Source: Streptomyces spectabilis (GTDB taxonomy: Bacteria; Actinomycetota; Actinomycetes; Streptomycetales; Streptomycetaceae). Taken from it: DNA of 64,000 nt. The notes beneath the pieces were generated by a model that was not told the DNA's origin, ran no database searches, and saw only the letters and a program-made list of their open reading frames with translations. This document shows positions 1 through 11,351 of the stretch, piece by piece. The first letter of the stretch is position 1. Each line of letters opens with the position of its first letter. The stretch spans positions 620,001-684,000 of the forward strand of contig NZ_CP023690.1 in NCBI RefSeq assembly GCF_008704795.1, given 5' to 3'. The translations under genes and the position numbers were made by a program.

Positions 1-567
1 TCCAGTGTCGAAGGGGGGCTGCGGGTCGTACTCGGTGTACAGCTGGATCGCCTGCGCGGTCACCTCGTCGGTGAGCAGCGCGGCCAGCTGGACGGCCATG
101 TCGATGCCGGAGGAGACCCCGGCCGAGGTGATCACACGGTCGTGCCGGACGACCCGGTCGGGGGTGTACTCGGCTCCGTACGACTCCAGTTGGGCGGCCG
201 CGTCCCAGTGGGTGGTGGCGGTCAGGCCGTCCAGAAGACCGGCCGCGCCGAGCACCAGGGAACCGGTGCAGACGGAGGTGGTGAAGCGGGTGCCCGCGTG
301 CATCCGCCGCACCCAGTCGAGGAAGTCGGGGCTCTCCGCCATGGTCCGGGCGCTGCCCCCGCCCGGGATCAACAGGACGTCGCAGCGCTCCACCTCGGCG
401 TACCCGGTCGCGACGTGCACGGGCAGGGAGCCCAGCGTGTCCTGCACGAGCCCGGGTGCGGAGCCGACGAACCGCACGGTGGCACCGGGGAGGTACGCGA
501 GGATCTCGTAGGGACCGATGGCGTCGAGCGGCTCGAAGTCGTCGAAGAGCGGGATCACTATGTCCAT
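1..567 (-). CDS. DJ-1/PfpI family protein (3' end beyond the window)
   Basis: Predicted cytoplasmic DJ-1/PfpI-superfamily protein; relatives are annotated as isonitrile-hydratase-like or as uncharacterised GATase1-like proteins. The visible 189 residues hold a Rossmann-like core, an IPGGG turn (about residues 67-71), and the nucleophile elbow SVCTGSLVLGAAG with Cys100, followed by the TTHWDAA segment usual in this family. The gene reads off the left edge, so the C-terminus is missing. ATG at 567 begins directly with the first strand (MDIVIPLF); an in-frame ATG at 579 is possible. It is divergent from an AraC-type regulator, a common pairing. The substrate cannot be inferred. Confidence 0.85.
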   Translation of the reverse strand, partial: MDIVIPLFDDFEPLDAIGPYEILAYLPGATVRFVGSAPGLVQDTLGSLPVHVATGYAEVERCDVLLIPGGGSARTMAESPDFLDWVRRMHAGTRFTTSVCTGSLVLGAAGLLDGLTATTHWDAAAQLESYGAEYTPDRVVRHDRVITSAGVSSGIDMAVQLAALLTDEVTAQAIQLYTEYDPQPPFDTG

Positions 568-807
568 GCGCCGCAGCATAACCACCGCCCGGCGGGCCTC
601 AGCGGGGCCACGGATGCGGCGTCGCGGGAGTCCGTATTCCTGACGCCCCACCCCATGAGGACGAGCGCGAGCAGGCCCGGGCCGCCCGGCTCTTCGTCCC
701 GCGCCCAGGAGTTGGCAGGGCGGCGCACAACCCGCCGGGGTCCGTGGTCCGCGGGGAGCCGCAGGTCAGAGAGGGGCGGAAACGGGGGCCCGTGGGATGC
801 TGGGCGC

Positions 808-1323
808 ATGAACCTGGAGGACCTGAGGCGGCTGCGCCGCGCGAAGGACGTGATGGACCGCCGCTACGCGGAGCCGCTGGACGTCCCGGCGCTCGCGAAG
901 GTCGCCCTGATGTCGTCCGGCCACTTCTCGCGCAGCTTCCGTGCGGCCTACGGGGAGACGCCGTACAACTACTTGATGACCCGCCGCATCGAGCGGGCGA
1001 AGGCGCTGCTGCGGCGCGGCGACATGAGCGTCACCGAGGTGTGCTTCGCGGTCGGCTGTACGTCACTGGGGTCCTTCAGCTCGCGCTTCACCGAGCTGGT
1101 CGGTGAGTCGCCGAGCGCGTACCGGGCCCGGGACCACGAGGCGGGCGCCGCGATCCCGGCGTGCGTCGCCAAGGTCCACACGCGGCCGCTCAGGAACGGG
1201 GGGCCGGCGCGCGAGCAGGGCGCGGCCGAGGGGTCTGACCTGGCCGGGCGCGGGAACGGCGCTTCGCGGGCCGCCGGGAATCCCGTCAGGATCGGAGAAG
1301 CGGATTCGGGCGGCGCCTCGTAG
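808..1323 (+). CDS. AraC-family transcriptional regulator (DNA-binding domain only)
   Basis: This 171-residue protein is almost entirely an AraC/XylS DNA-binding domain. A first helix-turn-helix lies near residues 26-47 (DVPALAKVALMSSGHFSRSF) and a second near 74-97 (VTEVCFAVGCTSLGSFSSRF), followed by the family signature G-SPSAYR. There is no N-terminal effector domain, and the last ~60 residues are low-complexity and probably disordered. The gene lies 9 bp upstream of a VOC protein and is probably co-transcribed with it. It is divergent from the DJ-1-like gene, which may be a target (inference). Confidence 0.85.
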   Translation: MNLEDLRRLRRAKDVMDRRYAEPLDVPALAKVALMSSGHFSRSFRAAYGETPYNYLMTRRIERAKALLRRGDMSVTEVCFAVGCTSLGSFSSRFTELVGESPSAYRARDHEAGAAIPACVAKVHTRPLRNGGPAREQGAAEGSDLAGRGNGASRAAGNPVRIGEADSGGAS

Positions 1324-1332
1324 CGTCGAGGC

Positions 1333-1746
1333 ATGGACATCAAGCTCTCGCAGTGCTTCATCGCAGTCGACGACCACGACAAGGCGCTCGCCTTCTACCG
1401 CGACGTCCTCGGCATGGAGGTGCGCAACGACGTCGCCTTCGAGGGGATGCGCTGGGTGACCGTCGGTTCCCCCGCCCAGGACGTGGAGATCGTCCTGGAG
1501 CCGCCGCTCGCCGACCCCAACGCCGCCCCGGCCGACCGGCAGGCGATGGCGGAGCTGCTCGCCAAGGGCCTGCTGCGCGGCGTGATCTTCACGACCGACG
1601 ACGTCGACGCCACCTTCGAACGCGTCCAGGCCGCGGGCGCCGACGTGCTCCAGGAGCCCATGGACCAGCCCTACGGCGTGCGCGACTGCGCCTTCCGCGA
1701 CCCGGCGGGCAACATGCTCCGCTTCAACCAGCCCCGCAAGCAGTAG
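1333..1746 (+). CDS. VOC (glyoxalase/dioxygenase) superfamily protein
   Basis: This 137-residue single-module vicinal-oxygen-chelate protein has two beta-alpha-beta-beta-beta repeats. The first contains DKALAFYRDVLGMEV (about residues 17-31) and the second DDVDATFERVQAAGADVLQ, ending in FRDPAGNMLRFNQP, the usual C-terminal VOC strand. The family uses a divalent metal in glyoxalases, dioxygenases and antibiotic-binding proteins; which applies here cannot be told. A GAGG Shine-Dalgarno precedes the ATG, and the gene starts 9 bp after the AraC stop, so the pair is probably one operon. Confidence 0.85.
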   Translation: MDIKLSQCFIAVDDHDKALAFYRDVLGMEVRNDVAFEGMRWVTVGSPAQDVEIVLEPPLADPNAAPADRQAMAELLAKGLLRGVIFTTDDVDATFERVQAAGADVLQEPMDQPYGVRDCAFRDPAGNMLRFNQPRKQ

Positions 1747-1873
1747 AACCCCGCCGAAGCCCCCTGCGGTAGGGTCCCGGCCCATCGCCGCGGGAGGCTC
1801 CGCCGATCGGATCGCGCAAGGCGACAGGGGCGGAGGCCGCGCGGGCGGCCCCGCGGAGACACATGGAGACACG

Positions 1874-4270
<2,397 letters not shown>

Positions 4271-4276
4271 CGCCGG

Positions 4277-5032
4277 TCAACCGCCCGCGTGCGGGCGGGA
4301 GTCGAGCGGCGCGTACGGCGGGACGCGCGCCTCGCCCGCCGCCTCCCGCAGCACGTCCCGCAGCATCGCCGGGGTCAGCCGGCCGGTGAACGTGTTGCGC
4401 TGGCTGACGTGGAAGCAGCCGTACAGGGTGATCTGCCCCGGACCGTCAGCGCCCGGTGTCCCGCGCTCCAAGGTGACGCGGGCGCCGTGCGCGAACCTCG
4501 GGCGCGGCCTGGGCACCCGCCACCCGGCCGCAGCGAACGCGGGCAGGGCCGCCTGCCACCCGAACGCCCCGAGGACCACCGCCGCCCGCAGCCGGGGCGC
4601 GAGCACCTCCAGCTCCTGGACCAGCCAGGGCCGGCAGGTGTCCCGCTCCCCCGGCGTGGGCTTGTTCTCCGGCGGCGCGCAGTGCACCGGCGAGGTCACG
4701 CGTACGCCGCGCAGCGTCAGCCCGTCGTCCAGGGACACCGACAGCGGACTCGACGCGAGCCCCAGCTCGTACAGCGCCGCGTACAGGACGTCTCCGGAGC
4801 GGTCGCCGGTGAACATCCGGCCCGTCCGGTTGCCGCCGTGCGCGGCGGGCGCGAGCCCGATGACGAGGAGCGAGGCGTCCGGCGGCCCGAACCCGGGCAC
4901 CGGCCGCGCCCAGTACGTCCAGTCCTGGTACGCGGCCCGCTTCACCCGCCCGACTTCCTCGCGCCACGCCACAAGACGCGGGCAGGCCGCGCACTCCGTG
5001 ACACGGGCGTCCAGTTCAGCCAGGGGTTCCAT
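4277..5032 (-). CDS. uracil-DNA glycosylase, family 5 (UDGb type)
   Basis: Base-excision repair enzyme expected to remove uracil and some other deaminated bases from DNA. The protein (251 residues) shows the family-5 motif GLAPAAHGGNRTGRMFTG near residues 59-76 and the C-terminal HVSQRN motif. Four cysteines typical of the 4Fe-4S cluster are present: CAAC near residues 14-17 plus the VHC and DTC cysteines. ATG at 5032 matches the usual N-terminus and overlaps the 3' end of the hydrolase gene upstream by 17 bp, so it is the last gene of a TetR-hydrolase-UDG operon. Confidence 0.9.
   Translation of the reverse strand: MEPLAELDARVTECAACPRLVAWREEVGRVKRAAYQDWTYWARPVPGFGPPDASLLVIGLAPAAHGGNRTGRMFTGDRSGDVLYAALYELGLASSPLSVSLDDGLTLRGVRVTSPVHCAPPENKPTPGERDTCRPWLVQELEVLAPRLRAAVVLGAFGWQAALPAFAAAGWRVPRPRPRFAHGARVTLERGTPGADGPGQITLYGCFHVSQRNTFTGRLTPAMLRDVLREAAGEARVPPYAPLDSRPHAGG
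4281..4298. terminator. bidirectional hairpin between convergent UvrA-like and UDG genes
   Basis: A perfect 8-bp stem (CCGCCCGC / GCGGGCGG) with a 2-nt loop lies 10 bp after the UvrA-like stop and inside the last codons of the convergent glycosylase gene. It is likely to terminate rightward transcription; there is no T-tract, as is usual in high-GC actinomycetes. Confidence 0.55.
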
Positions 5033-5882
5033 ACCGCGCACCTTCCAGGAACGGGACGATCGCGTCGCGGAAGTGGTCGTTCCGGTCGCCCGCCACCATG
5101 TGCCCGGCGCCGGCCACGTCGACGCGCCGGGCGAGCGGGACCTCGGAGCAGAACTCCTCGGCGACGTCCTCGCGCACCACGTCACTGATGCCGCCGCGCA
5201 CGAGCAGCAGGGGCACGGCGGCGCGGCGCGCGGCGGCGAGGACCCGCTCGGCCCTGCCGGGCGGGTCCATCCGGCCCTCGAAGCAGTCCAGGATCCGGGG
5301 GTCCCAGTGCCAGACCCAGCGATCGCCGTGGCGGCGCAGGTTCTTCCGCAGCGTTTCGGGATCGTCCGGAGGCGGGCGGTGCGGGAGGTAGGCGGACACC
5401 GCCGCGGCCGCCTCCCCGACGCTGGCGAATCCGTCCGGCCTGCCGCGCATGAACTCGACGATCCGGCGGACCCCACGGCCGTCGGGCCGGTGGGCGACGT
5501 CGACGAGCACCAGCGCGCGCACCGCCGCCCTGGGCGGCTCTCCGGCGGCGAGCAGCGCGCTCAGGCCGCCGAGCGAGGCGCCGACGATCACGGGCCGTCC
5601 GCCGAGCGCGGCGACGAGCGCCCGTACGTCGTCGGCGAACAGGTCGAGGTCGTAGTCGCCGTCGGCCGACCACTCACTGGTGCCGTGCCCGCGCAGGTCG
5701 GGGGCGATGACCTGCCACCCGAGGGCGGCCAGGTGCGGGCCCGTCCGGTCCCAGGCGTGCCGTGTCTGGCCACCGCCGTGCAGCAGGAGGAGGGGCGGTG
5801 ATGACGCCTCGCCCCACACGTCGGCCGTGAGCCCGATTCCGCCGCGGCCCGCGAACCTCCGGGACAGGGCGCCGGACGTCAC
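5016..5882 (-). CDS. alpha/beta-fold hydrolase
   Basis: Cytoplasmic alpha/beta hydrolase of 288 residues. Visible elements are LLLLHGGGQTRHAW (oxyanion HG region), the nucleophile elbow VGASLGGLSAL (Ser in GASLG), the acid region around LLLVRGGISDVV, and the catalytic His in GAGHMVAGD. The start is GTG at 5882, which overlaps the stop of the upstream TetR gene (GTGA), so translation is coupled. The substrate is unknown; being coupled to a TetR regulator suggests induction by the compound it processes (inference). Confidence 0.87.
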   Translation of the reverse strand: MTSGALSRRFAGRGGIGLTADVWGEASSPPLLLLHGGGQTRHAWDRTGPHLAALGWQVIAPDLRGHGTSEWSADGDYDLDLFADDVRALVAALGGRPVIVGASLGGLSALLAAGEPPRAAVRALVLVDVAHRPDGRGVRRIVEFMRGRPDGFASVGEAAAAVSAYLPHRPPPDDPETLRKNLRRHGDRWVWHWDPRILDCFEGRMDPPGRAERVLAAARRAAVPLLLVRGGISDVVREDVAEEFCSEVPLARRVDVAGAGHMVAGDRNDHFRDAIVPFLEGARYGTPG

Positions 5883-6499
5883 CGTGCGCCCCTGGTCCGC
5901 AGCGGCGACAGGAGTTCGTCGCGGTGGGCGTCGGTGGCCGCCGCGGCGAGTACGACGTCCAGGGCGAACAGGGCACGTGCGAGGAACCGGTCGTCGTCGA
6001 TCAGGGCGGCGACCCACTGGTGCAGTGCGCCCACGCACGAGGTGCCGACGGCGGAGGCCAGCGCGTCCGTGTCGACGTCGTCGCGCAGGAGGCCCTGCGT
6101 CCGGGCGTCCGCCAGCGCCCGGCGGAGCTGGACGAGCGGACTGCGGGCGAACACCAGGCCACTCGCCTCCCATTCGCGCACCATGCGCCGCGACACGACC
6201 GGATCGCCCACGAACAGCTCGACGGTCGTGGTGACCACCTCCCTCGGGCCGCCGCCCGACGCCTCCAGACGGCGCTCCAACTCGTCCGTGAAGCCGTCGG
6301 CGAGCGCCTCCCAGATCTTGTCGCGCGGTCCGATCAGGTTGTACACGGTGGCCGGGGCGACCTCCGCCCGCTCGGCGATCCGCTCGGTGCCGATCACCGA
6401 ATCCGGGCCGTCCCGGAGGAGTTCGCGCGTGGCTTCGAGGATCCGGCTGCGCCGCTGGGCCTTGTGCCGCTCGCGGAGCCCCCCTTCGACCGGCCGCAT
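5879..6499 (-). CDS. TetR-family transcriptional repressor
   Basis: This 206-residue TetR-type regulator has an N-terminal helix-turn-helix, residues about 13-60 (SRILEATRELL... IGTERIAERAEVAPATVYN), and an all-helical C-terminal ligand domain. ATG at 6499 is chosen because GGAAGGGG lies about 10 nt upstream and MRPVEGG leads into the HTH; upstream ATGs at 6544 and nearby sit in a short tandem repeat. It heads the TetR-hydrolase-UDG operon. Its promoter carries a palindrome over the -10 element, so autorepression is likely (inference). Confidence 0.88.
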   Translation of the reverse strand: MRPVEGGLRERHKAQRRSRILEATRELLRDGPDSVIGTERIAERAEVAPATVYNLIGPRDKIWEALADGFTDELERRLEASGGGPREVVTTTVELFVGDPVVSRRMVREWEASGLVFARSPLVQLRRALADARTQGLLRDDVDTDALASAVGTSCVGALHQWVAALIDDDRFLARALFALDVVLAAAATDAHRDELLSPLRTRGAR

Positions 6500-6525
6500 A
6501 CGCACACGCCCCTTCCCCACGCCTG

Positions 6526-6555
6526 AGCTTCCATGAGCTCCCATGAACTTCCATA
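6526..6555. repeat. three 10-bp tandem near-repeats in the tetR leader
   Basis: AGCTTCCATG, AGCTCCCATG and AACTTCCATA lie head to tail between the operator and the TetR start. On the gene strand each unit carries an ATG with a different reading frame, because the period is 10 bp. Function unknown. Confidence 0.6.
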
Positions 6556-6556
6556 A

Positions 6557-6572
6557 TTAGAGCCTTCTCTAA
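6557..6572. promoter_or_regulatory. TetR-type operator (16-bp palindrome overlapping the -10)
   Basis: TTAGAG-CCTT-CTCTAA is a perfect 6-bp inverted repeat in a notably AT-rich patch. It touches the -10 hexamer and covers the predicted transcription start of the TetR operon, the classic position for a self-repressing TetR operator. Confidence 0.55.
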
Positions 6573-6600
6573 ATTTAGGGATGCCTCTGGAGACGGTCAA
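6572..6600 (-). promoter_or_regulatory. promoter of the TetR-hydrolase-UDG operon
   Basis: On the minus strand TTGACC (6600-6595) is separated by exactly 17 bp from TAAATT (6577-6572), a near-consensus housekeeping promoter. Transcription would begin close to 6565, giving a leader of about 65 nt before the ATG at 6499. Confidence 0.6.
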
Positions 6601-6732
6601 GCATCGCTCCCGCGCAACGCTCTGACCAGGCAGGGAGCGGAGGGATCGGCCACTCGGCCGTATCGGCACATCGGCCTGGGAAGCCGGGCGGCGAAAGGGA
6701 ACGCACCCCTCCTTTCCACCGTCCTCCCAGCC

Positions 6733-8007
6733 ATGACCACTGCAACCCGCCGGGCGGCGCACCTCACGGCCGCCTCCGCCGCCTTCGCTCTGACGCTCGC
6801 CTGCGGCACCGCCGCCGCTCAGGCGGCGGCCCCCGGCAAGCCCGCATCGCCGCGACAGGCCACCACCGCCGGGACCACGAGCAACGCGGCGAGCCTGACC
6901 AGCTATCGGCTCGCCCCCGGCCTCCTCAAGATCACCGGCGGCCGGACGGCGGGCAACCCGTCCCAGGTCCACGGCGTGCTCGGGATGCCCAAGGGCAAGG
7001 GGCCCCACCCGGTCGTCGTCGTCCTGCACGGCACCCACCACAACTGCGTGACCACGAAGGACGCGTCCGACGTCGTCGCCCGCCGGCCCGTGAAGACCCA
7101 CTGGCCGCTGGTCTGCGCCAAGCCCGGGAAGCCGGAGCGCGGCCTCGGACCGGACTATCTGCGGCAGAACGTGGGCCTGTCGCACGTCGTGCAGGCGCTC
7201 ACGCGCAAGGGGTTCGTCGCCGTCTCCATCGACGTCGTGTCCCCGGAGAACTGGTGGGGCGGCGAGACCGACCCCACCAAGGGCTACACCGATCTGGTCA
7301 GCGCCCATCTGCGGCTCCTCTCCGACCTCAACAAGGGAATCGACCACGGTCTGAAGATCCCCGGGGTCAAGGGGCGGATCGACACCTCCCGCGTCGGCCT
7401 GGTCGGGCACAGCCGGGGCGGCGGCTACGTCCTGTCCCCCAAGGCGGCCCAGCGCGCCGGGCTCTTCGGCACCGTGGCCATCGAGCCCGCCGAGAACGCC
7501 GAGCCCGCTCCGCACAAGGTCCCGGTCCTCAACATCCGGGGCGCCTGCGACGAGGACGTCGACCCGCAGGCCGGGCGTTCGACGATGAAGGCGCTCGCGA
7601 AGTCGGGCTCGACCAAGGTCGCGGCGGACGTGCTCCTCGCGGGGACAGGACACCGGATGATCAACACCAATCTCGCCCCCACCGACAAGGGCGGCGGCAT
7701 CGGCCCCTGCAAGCCCTCCAAGGTCGCGTCACCGGCCGCCGCCCGCGCCCAGGCCGCACAGCTGACCGCCGCGTTCCTGGAGCAGGCGCTGCGCAAGGCC
7801 CCCTCCTACCGGCTCCCCGCCCTGAGCAGCCTCGCCCCCAAGGGCGGCAACCTGCGCAAGGGCGGCCCCGGCCTCACCTTCCACCCCGCCCGCCCGGAGA
7901 CGTTCACCGACCCCCGCACCATCCGTGAGGTCTCGTCGAAGCAGCGGCTGCTGCCCGCCATTCCCAAGAACCTGAAGGTCAACAAGCGGCCGGACGACGG
8001 GATCTGA
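6733..8007 (+). CDS. secreted alpha/beta hydrolase
   Basis: This 424-residue protein has a Sec-type signal peptide (basic TRRAAH, then a hydrophobic stretch ending near AAAQAAAP, residues ~1-36), so it is exported. The catalytic domain shows VVVVLHGTHHNC (oxyanion region), the nucleophile elbow GHSRGGG, an acid region near RGACDEDVD and a late GTGHRMIN histidine. It resembles secreted dienelactone-hydrolase/PET-hydrolase-like lipases, but the substrate is not determinable. No strong ribosome-binding site is visible before the ATG. A long GC-rich hairpin follows the stop. Confidence 0.85.
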   Translation: MTTATRRAAHLTAASAAFALTLACGTAAAQAAAPGKPASPRQATTAGTTSNAASLTSYRLAPGLLKITGGRTAGNPSQVHGVLGMPKGKGPHPVVVVLHGTHHNCVTTKDASDVVARRPVKTHWPLVCAKPGKPERGLGPDYLRQNVGLSHVVQALTRKGFVAVSIDVVSPENWWGGETDPTKGYTDLVSAHLRLLSDLNKGIDHGLKIPGVKGRIDTSRVGLVGHSRGGGYVLSPKAAQRAGLFGTVAIEPAENAEPAPHKVPVLNIRGACDEDVDPQAGRSTMKALAKSGSTKVAADVLLAGTGHRMINTNLAPTDKGGGIGPCKPSKVASPAAARAQAAQLTAAFLEQALRKAPSYRLPALSSLAPKGGNLRKGGPGLTFHPARPETFTDPRTIREVSSKQRLLPAIPKNLKVNKRPDDGI

Positions 8008-8015
8008 CGTACGAA

Positions 8016-8060
8016 GGCCGCGGCGTCCGCCCTCGGGAAACCCGGGCGGCCGCCGCGGCC
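8016..8060 (+). terminator. strong GC-rich terminator hairpin
   Basis: GGCCGCGGCG (8016-8025) pairs perfectly with CGCCGCGGCC (8051-8060), with a further inner CCGCCC/GGGCGG helix. It lies 9 bp after the hydrolase stop. Confidence 0.65.
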
Positions 8061-8287
8061 ACGGCATGCGCCGCGTCCCGGCGCGCCGGAGGCCACCACT
8101 GGCCGTCGCTCACCCTTCGGGCGGGCGGACGGTCGTTCGACAACAGTTCAGTCACGCGTCCGCCCAGCCCCTTCGATTGCGCCTTTCCGGTACGTCTGCG
8201 GCAAGGAAATGCTCGGACCTGGCGGGTATCACTACCGTATGCATGGTCCTTGACCGGCACTGCCGTGTACCTCCGGAAGGCACCGCC

Positions 8288-8659
8288 ATGGCCGCCGCCT
8301 CACCCTCGTCCCTGCACGTGGACATCGTCTCGGGGTTCGACCCCGCCCTGGTGCGCGTACACGGAGATCTGGACATCGCCAGCGCGCCCTCGCTGCGGGC
8401 CGCCCTGGCGCCCCTGCTGCACCGCCGCGTGGAGCTGGACCTGACCGACGTCGCCTTCATCGACTCGTCCGGGATCAACGCCCTGACCGCGCACCATCGG
8501 CACTGCGGCCTCGCGGGCGGCCGCATCACCGTGATCGAGTCCTCGCGGCCGGTCCAGCGGGTGCTGCACATCACGGGAGTCGACGCGATCCTGACGCACC
8601 CGCGTGATCCGGAGGACCCGGACCGCGGCCGACGCGAGGATCCGCCGCGCACGCCCTGA
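8288..8659 (+). CDS. STAS-domain anti-sigma factor antagonist
   Basis: This 123-residue protein is a single STAS domain (SpoIIAA/RsbV type). GDLDIASAPSLRAAL leads into LDLTDVAFIDSSGINAL; the second Ser of DSSG is the residue phosphorylated by partner-switch kinases in this family. The C-terminal tail is charged and disordered. The start at 8288 is set by GGAAGG seven bases upstream. No anti-sigma kinase gene is adjacent, so the partner must be elsewhere. Confidence 0.85.
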   Translation: MAAASPSSLHVDIVSGFDPALVRVHGDLDIASAPSLRAALAPLLHRRVELDLTDVAFIDSSGINALTAHHRHCGLAGGRITVIESSRPVQRVLHITGVDAILTHPRDPEDPDRGRREDPPRTP

Positions 8660-8981
8660 GCCGGGAGAGCCAGGACCGGAGCGCGTACGAGTCGTCGCAG
8701 CGGGCGGCCATCAGGCCATAACGCGCGCGGGCGGTCAGGCGACCATCACGCCGTCCTGGCCGTCACGCGTCGAGGCCCTCACCATGAAGCGCCCGCCGCC
8801 CCGGCCCTGCGCCAACTCCCCCTGTCCTGACGCGATCTGACGGTACGAAACACAACCATTACCGCACCCCTTCCAACACACTCGAACACGCTCTACCGTA
8901 ATCCCACACTGCCGACAGGCAGCTGACGTCACTCCACGTTCGCCGGGCCAGAGACTTCTCCTCACCCCCCTGGAGCGCCCC
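8660..8981. other. 322-bp intergenic region with possible promoter of the GH35 gene
   Basis: No convincing gene. TTCCAA (8871-8876), a 17-bp spacer and TACCGT (8894-8899) form a plausible promoter for the downstream beta-galactosidase, and a TGACGTCA palindrome lies at 8924-8931 just downstream of it as a possible operator. Both are weak calls. Confidence 0.3.
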
Positions 8982-11309
8982 ATGGATCGACGCGACTTCC
9001 TGATCATCAGCGCCCTCACCCCGCTCGCCGCCACCTGGGCCACCGAGGGCCACGCCGCCGCCCGGGGCTCCGGGGCCGCCGCGGGCCACACGTTCGGATT
9101 CTCCGCGGACGGCAGCCAGTTCCTGCTCGACAAGGAGCCCTTCCAGATCCGCAGCGGTGAACTGCACCCGTGCCGCATCCCCGTGCCGTACTGGCGCCAC
9201 CGCATCCGGATGGCCAAGGCGATGGGCCTGAACACCATCGGCGTGTACCTCATGTGGAACTACCTGGAGGAGCGTCCGGGCGTCTTCGACCTGACCACCG
9301 ACCGGCGCGACTTCGCCGCGTTCGTCCGGCTGTGCCAGGACGAGGGCATGTGGGTGCTGTTACGCCCGGGGCCCTATGTGTGCGCCGAGTGGGACCTGGG
9401 CGGACTGCCCGCCTGGCTGCTCCAGGACCCCGAGGCCGAGATCCGCGTACGGGCCGCGGCCGACCCGCGCTACATGGCGGCGGTCCGCCGCTACGTCAAG
9501 AAGATCGCACCGGTCGTGAGACCCCTCCTCGTCGCCAACGGCGGCCCCGTCCTCATGGTGCAGATCGAGAACGAGTACGGCTCGTTCGGCGACGACGCCA
9601 CGTACGTCGACGAGATCCGCAGGGCCTGGCTGGACGCGGGCGTTCCCGGGCCGTTCTACACCCAGGACGGCCTGGCGCAGGTCAAGGCCAACCGCACCAA
9701 CGTGCCCGGCGGAGCCATCGGCCTGTCCGACGGGGACGCCGCCGCCATCGCCGACTGCCGCCGCGCCTTCCCCGCGGTACCGGCGTTCATCGGCGAGTCC
9801 TGGGCCGGCTGGTTCACGGCGTGGGGCGACAGCGGGTTCGGCGGCATCGGCAAGGACAAGTCGCCGATCCTGCGCGGCCTCATGCAGGCCAAGCTGTCGT
9901 TCAACATCTACATGATCCACGGGGGCACCAGCTTCGGCTACTGGGCCGGGGCCAACTCCGCGGACGACGGCAGCGGTTACACCCCCGACATCACCAGCTA
10001 CGACTACAGCGCGGCGATCACCGAGCAGGGCCGCCCGACCGCGAGCTACACCGCGTACCGCTCCCTCATCGACAGCTACCTGGACGAACCGCTGCCCCCG
10101 CTCCCGGCGGCCGTCGCCACCATCACCCCGAGCCCGGTGACACCCAGGGCGTACGCCTCGCTGTGGGACAACCTCCCCCCGGCACTGCCCGCGTCCCGTA
10201 CGGTCACCGCCCAGCCCATGGAGACCTATGGGCAGAACTCGGGGTTCGTCCTCTACCGCCGCCCGCTGTCCGGGTACACCGGCGCGACCCTGCACGTCAC
10301 CGGCGTGCACGACTACGCCACGGTGTTCCTCGACGGCGCCTACCAGGGCGGCTTCAGCCGGGTCGCCCTCTGGCCGTCGTACGCCGGACCGCTGAAGGTC
10401 ACCACCGGCAGCAGCCTGCCCCTCGGCGACGCGGGCACGACCCCGACGCTCGACATCCTCGTGGCGGGCCTGGGCCGGGTGAACTTCGGGCACTACGTCG
10501 ACCGCAAGGGCATCACCGGGCAGGTGTCGCTGTCCGACGCGGGTGCGCTCGACGGCCCGCTCACCCGGTGGCAGACCCACTCGCTGCCCGTCGACGAGAA
10601 GTTCGTGGCCTCGCTGCGCCCGGCCATCAGCGACCGCGACAGGGGCGGCCTCTTCTTCCGCGCCGCCCTCACCCTCGACCGGACCGGCGACACCTACCTG
10701 GACATGTCCGCCTGGACCAAGGGCGTGGTCTTCGTCAACGGCCACAATCTCGGCCGCTACTGGTCGATCGGCCCGCAGCAGCGCCTGTACTGCCCCGCCC
10801 CATGGCTGCGGACCGGTCGCAACGAGATCGTCGTCTTCGACCTGCACCGGACGGCACCCGAGCCCATCGGCTTCGCCGCCGCCCTGCAGAGCGCGTACGT
10901 CCTCACCAACCGGCGCAGCGGCAAGGTCCTCGACGTTCCCGACGAGTCGACCGCACAAGGCGTCCAGCTCATCCAGTGGCCCCGCCACGGCAAGGCCAAC
11001 CAGCAGTGGCGCCGCACCACGCTGTCCCACGGGCTCACGACCTTCGCCAACTCCCTTTCAGGGCACCACATCGACGTCCACAGCGAGTCCACGACCCCCG
11101 GCGCACCCGTCATCCAATGGCCCGCCACCCGCGGCGCCAACCAGCAGTGGCGCCTCGCCGACACCGGCGGCGGCTACGTGAAACTCGTCAACGTCCACAG
11201 CGGCAAGGTGCTCGGGGTCGAAGCCGACTCCACCGCGGACGGAGCGAAGATCGTCCAGCAGAACGACACGGACGCCACCAGCCAGCACTGGCACCTCGAC
11301 GAGGTCTAG
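8982..11309 (+). CDS. secreted GH35 beta-galactosidase with C-terminal ricin-type lectin domain
   Basis: This 775-residue exported glycosidase begins MDRRDFLIIS, a twin-arginine-like signal peptide. The GH35 barrel follows: SGELHPCRIP near residue 58, LRPGPYVCAEWDLGGLPAWL near 127-146, the acid/base Glu198 in QIENEYG and the probable nucleophile Glu272 in FIGESW. Beta-sandwich domains follow. The last ~130 residues form a ricin-B beta-trefoil with three QxW repeats (QQW, QQW, QHW), expected to bind galactosides. The protein probably degrades beta-galactosyl glycans outside the cell. Monocistronic. Confidence 0.92.
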   Translation: MDRRDFLIISALTPLAATWATEGHAAARGSGAAAGHTFGFSADGSQFLLDKEPFQIRSGELHPCRIPVPYWRHRIRMAKAMGLNTIGVYLMWNYLEERPGVFDLTTDRRDFAAFVRLCQDEGMWVLLRPGPYVCAEWDLGGLPAWLLQDPEAEIRVRAAADPRYMAAVRRYVKKIAPVVRPLLVANGGPVLMVQIENEYGSFGDDATYVDEIRRAWLDAGVPGPFYTQDGLAQVKANRTNVPGGAIGLSDGDAAAIADCRRAFPAVPAFIGESWAGWFTAWGDSGFGGIGKDKSPILRGLMQAKLSFNIYMIHGGTSFGYWAGANSADDGSGYTPDITSYDYSAAITEQGRPTASYTAYRSLIDSYLDEPLPPLPAAVATITPSPVTPRAYASLWDNLPPALPASRTVTAQPMETYGQNSGFVLYRRPLSGYTGATLHVTGVHDYATVFLDGAYQGGFSRVALWPSYAGPLKVTTGSSLPLGDAGTTPTLDILVAGLGRVNFGHYVDRKGITGQVSLSDAGALDGPLTRWQTHSLPVDEKFVASLRPAISDRDRGGLFFRAALTLDRTGDTYLDMSAWTKGVVFVNGHNLGRYWSIGPQQRLYCPAPWLRTGRNEIVVFDLHRTAPEPIGFAAALQSAYVLTNRRSGKVLDVPDESTAQGVQLIQWPRHGKANQQWRRTTLSHGLTTFANSLSGHHIDVHSESTTPGAPVIQWPATRGANQQWRLADTGGGYVKLVNVHSGKVLGVEADSTADGAKIVQQNDTDATSQHWHLDEV

Positions 11310-11351
11310 TCGTCGCGGCCCGGGACCGCGCGTCGGCATCAATCGTCCCAA

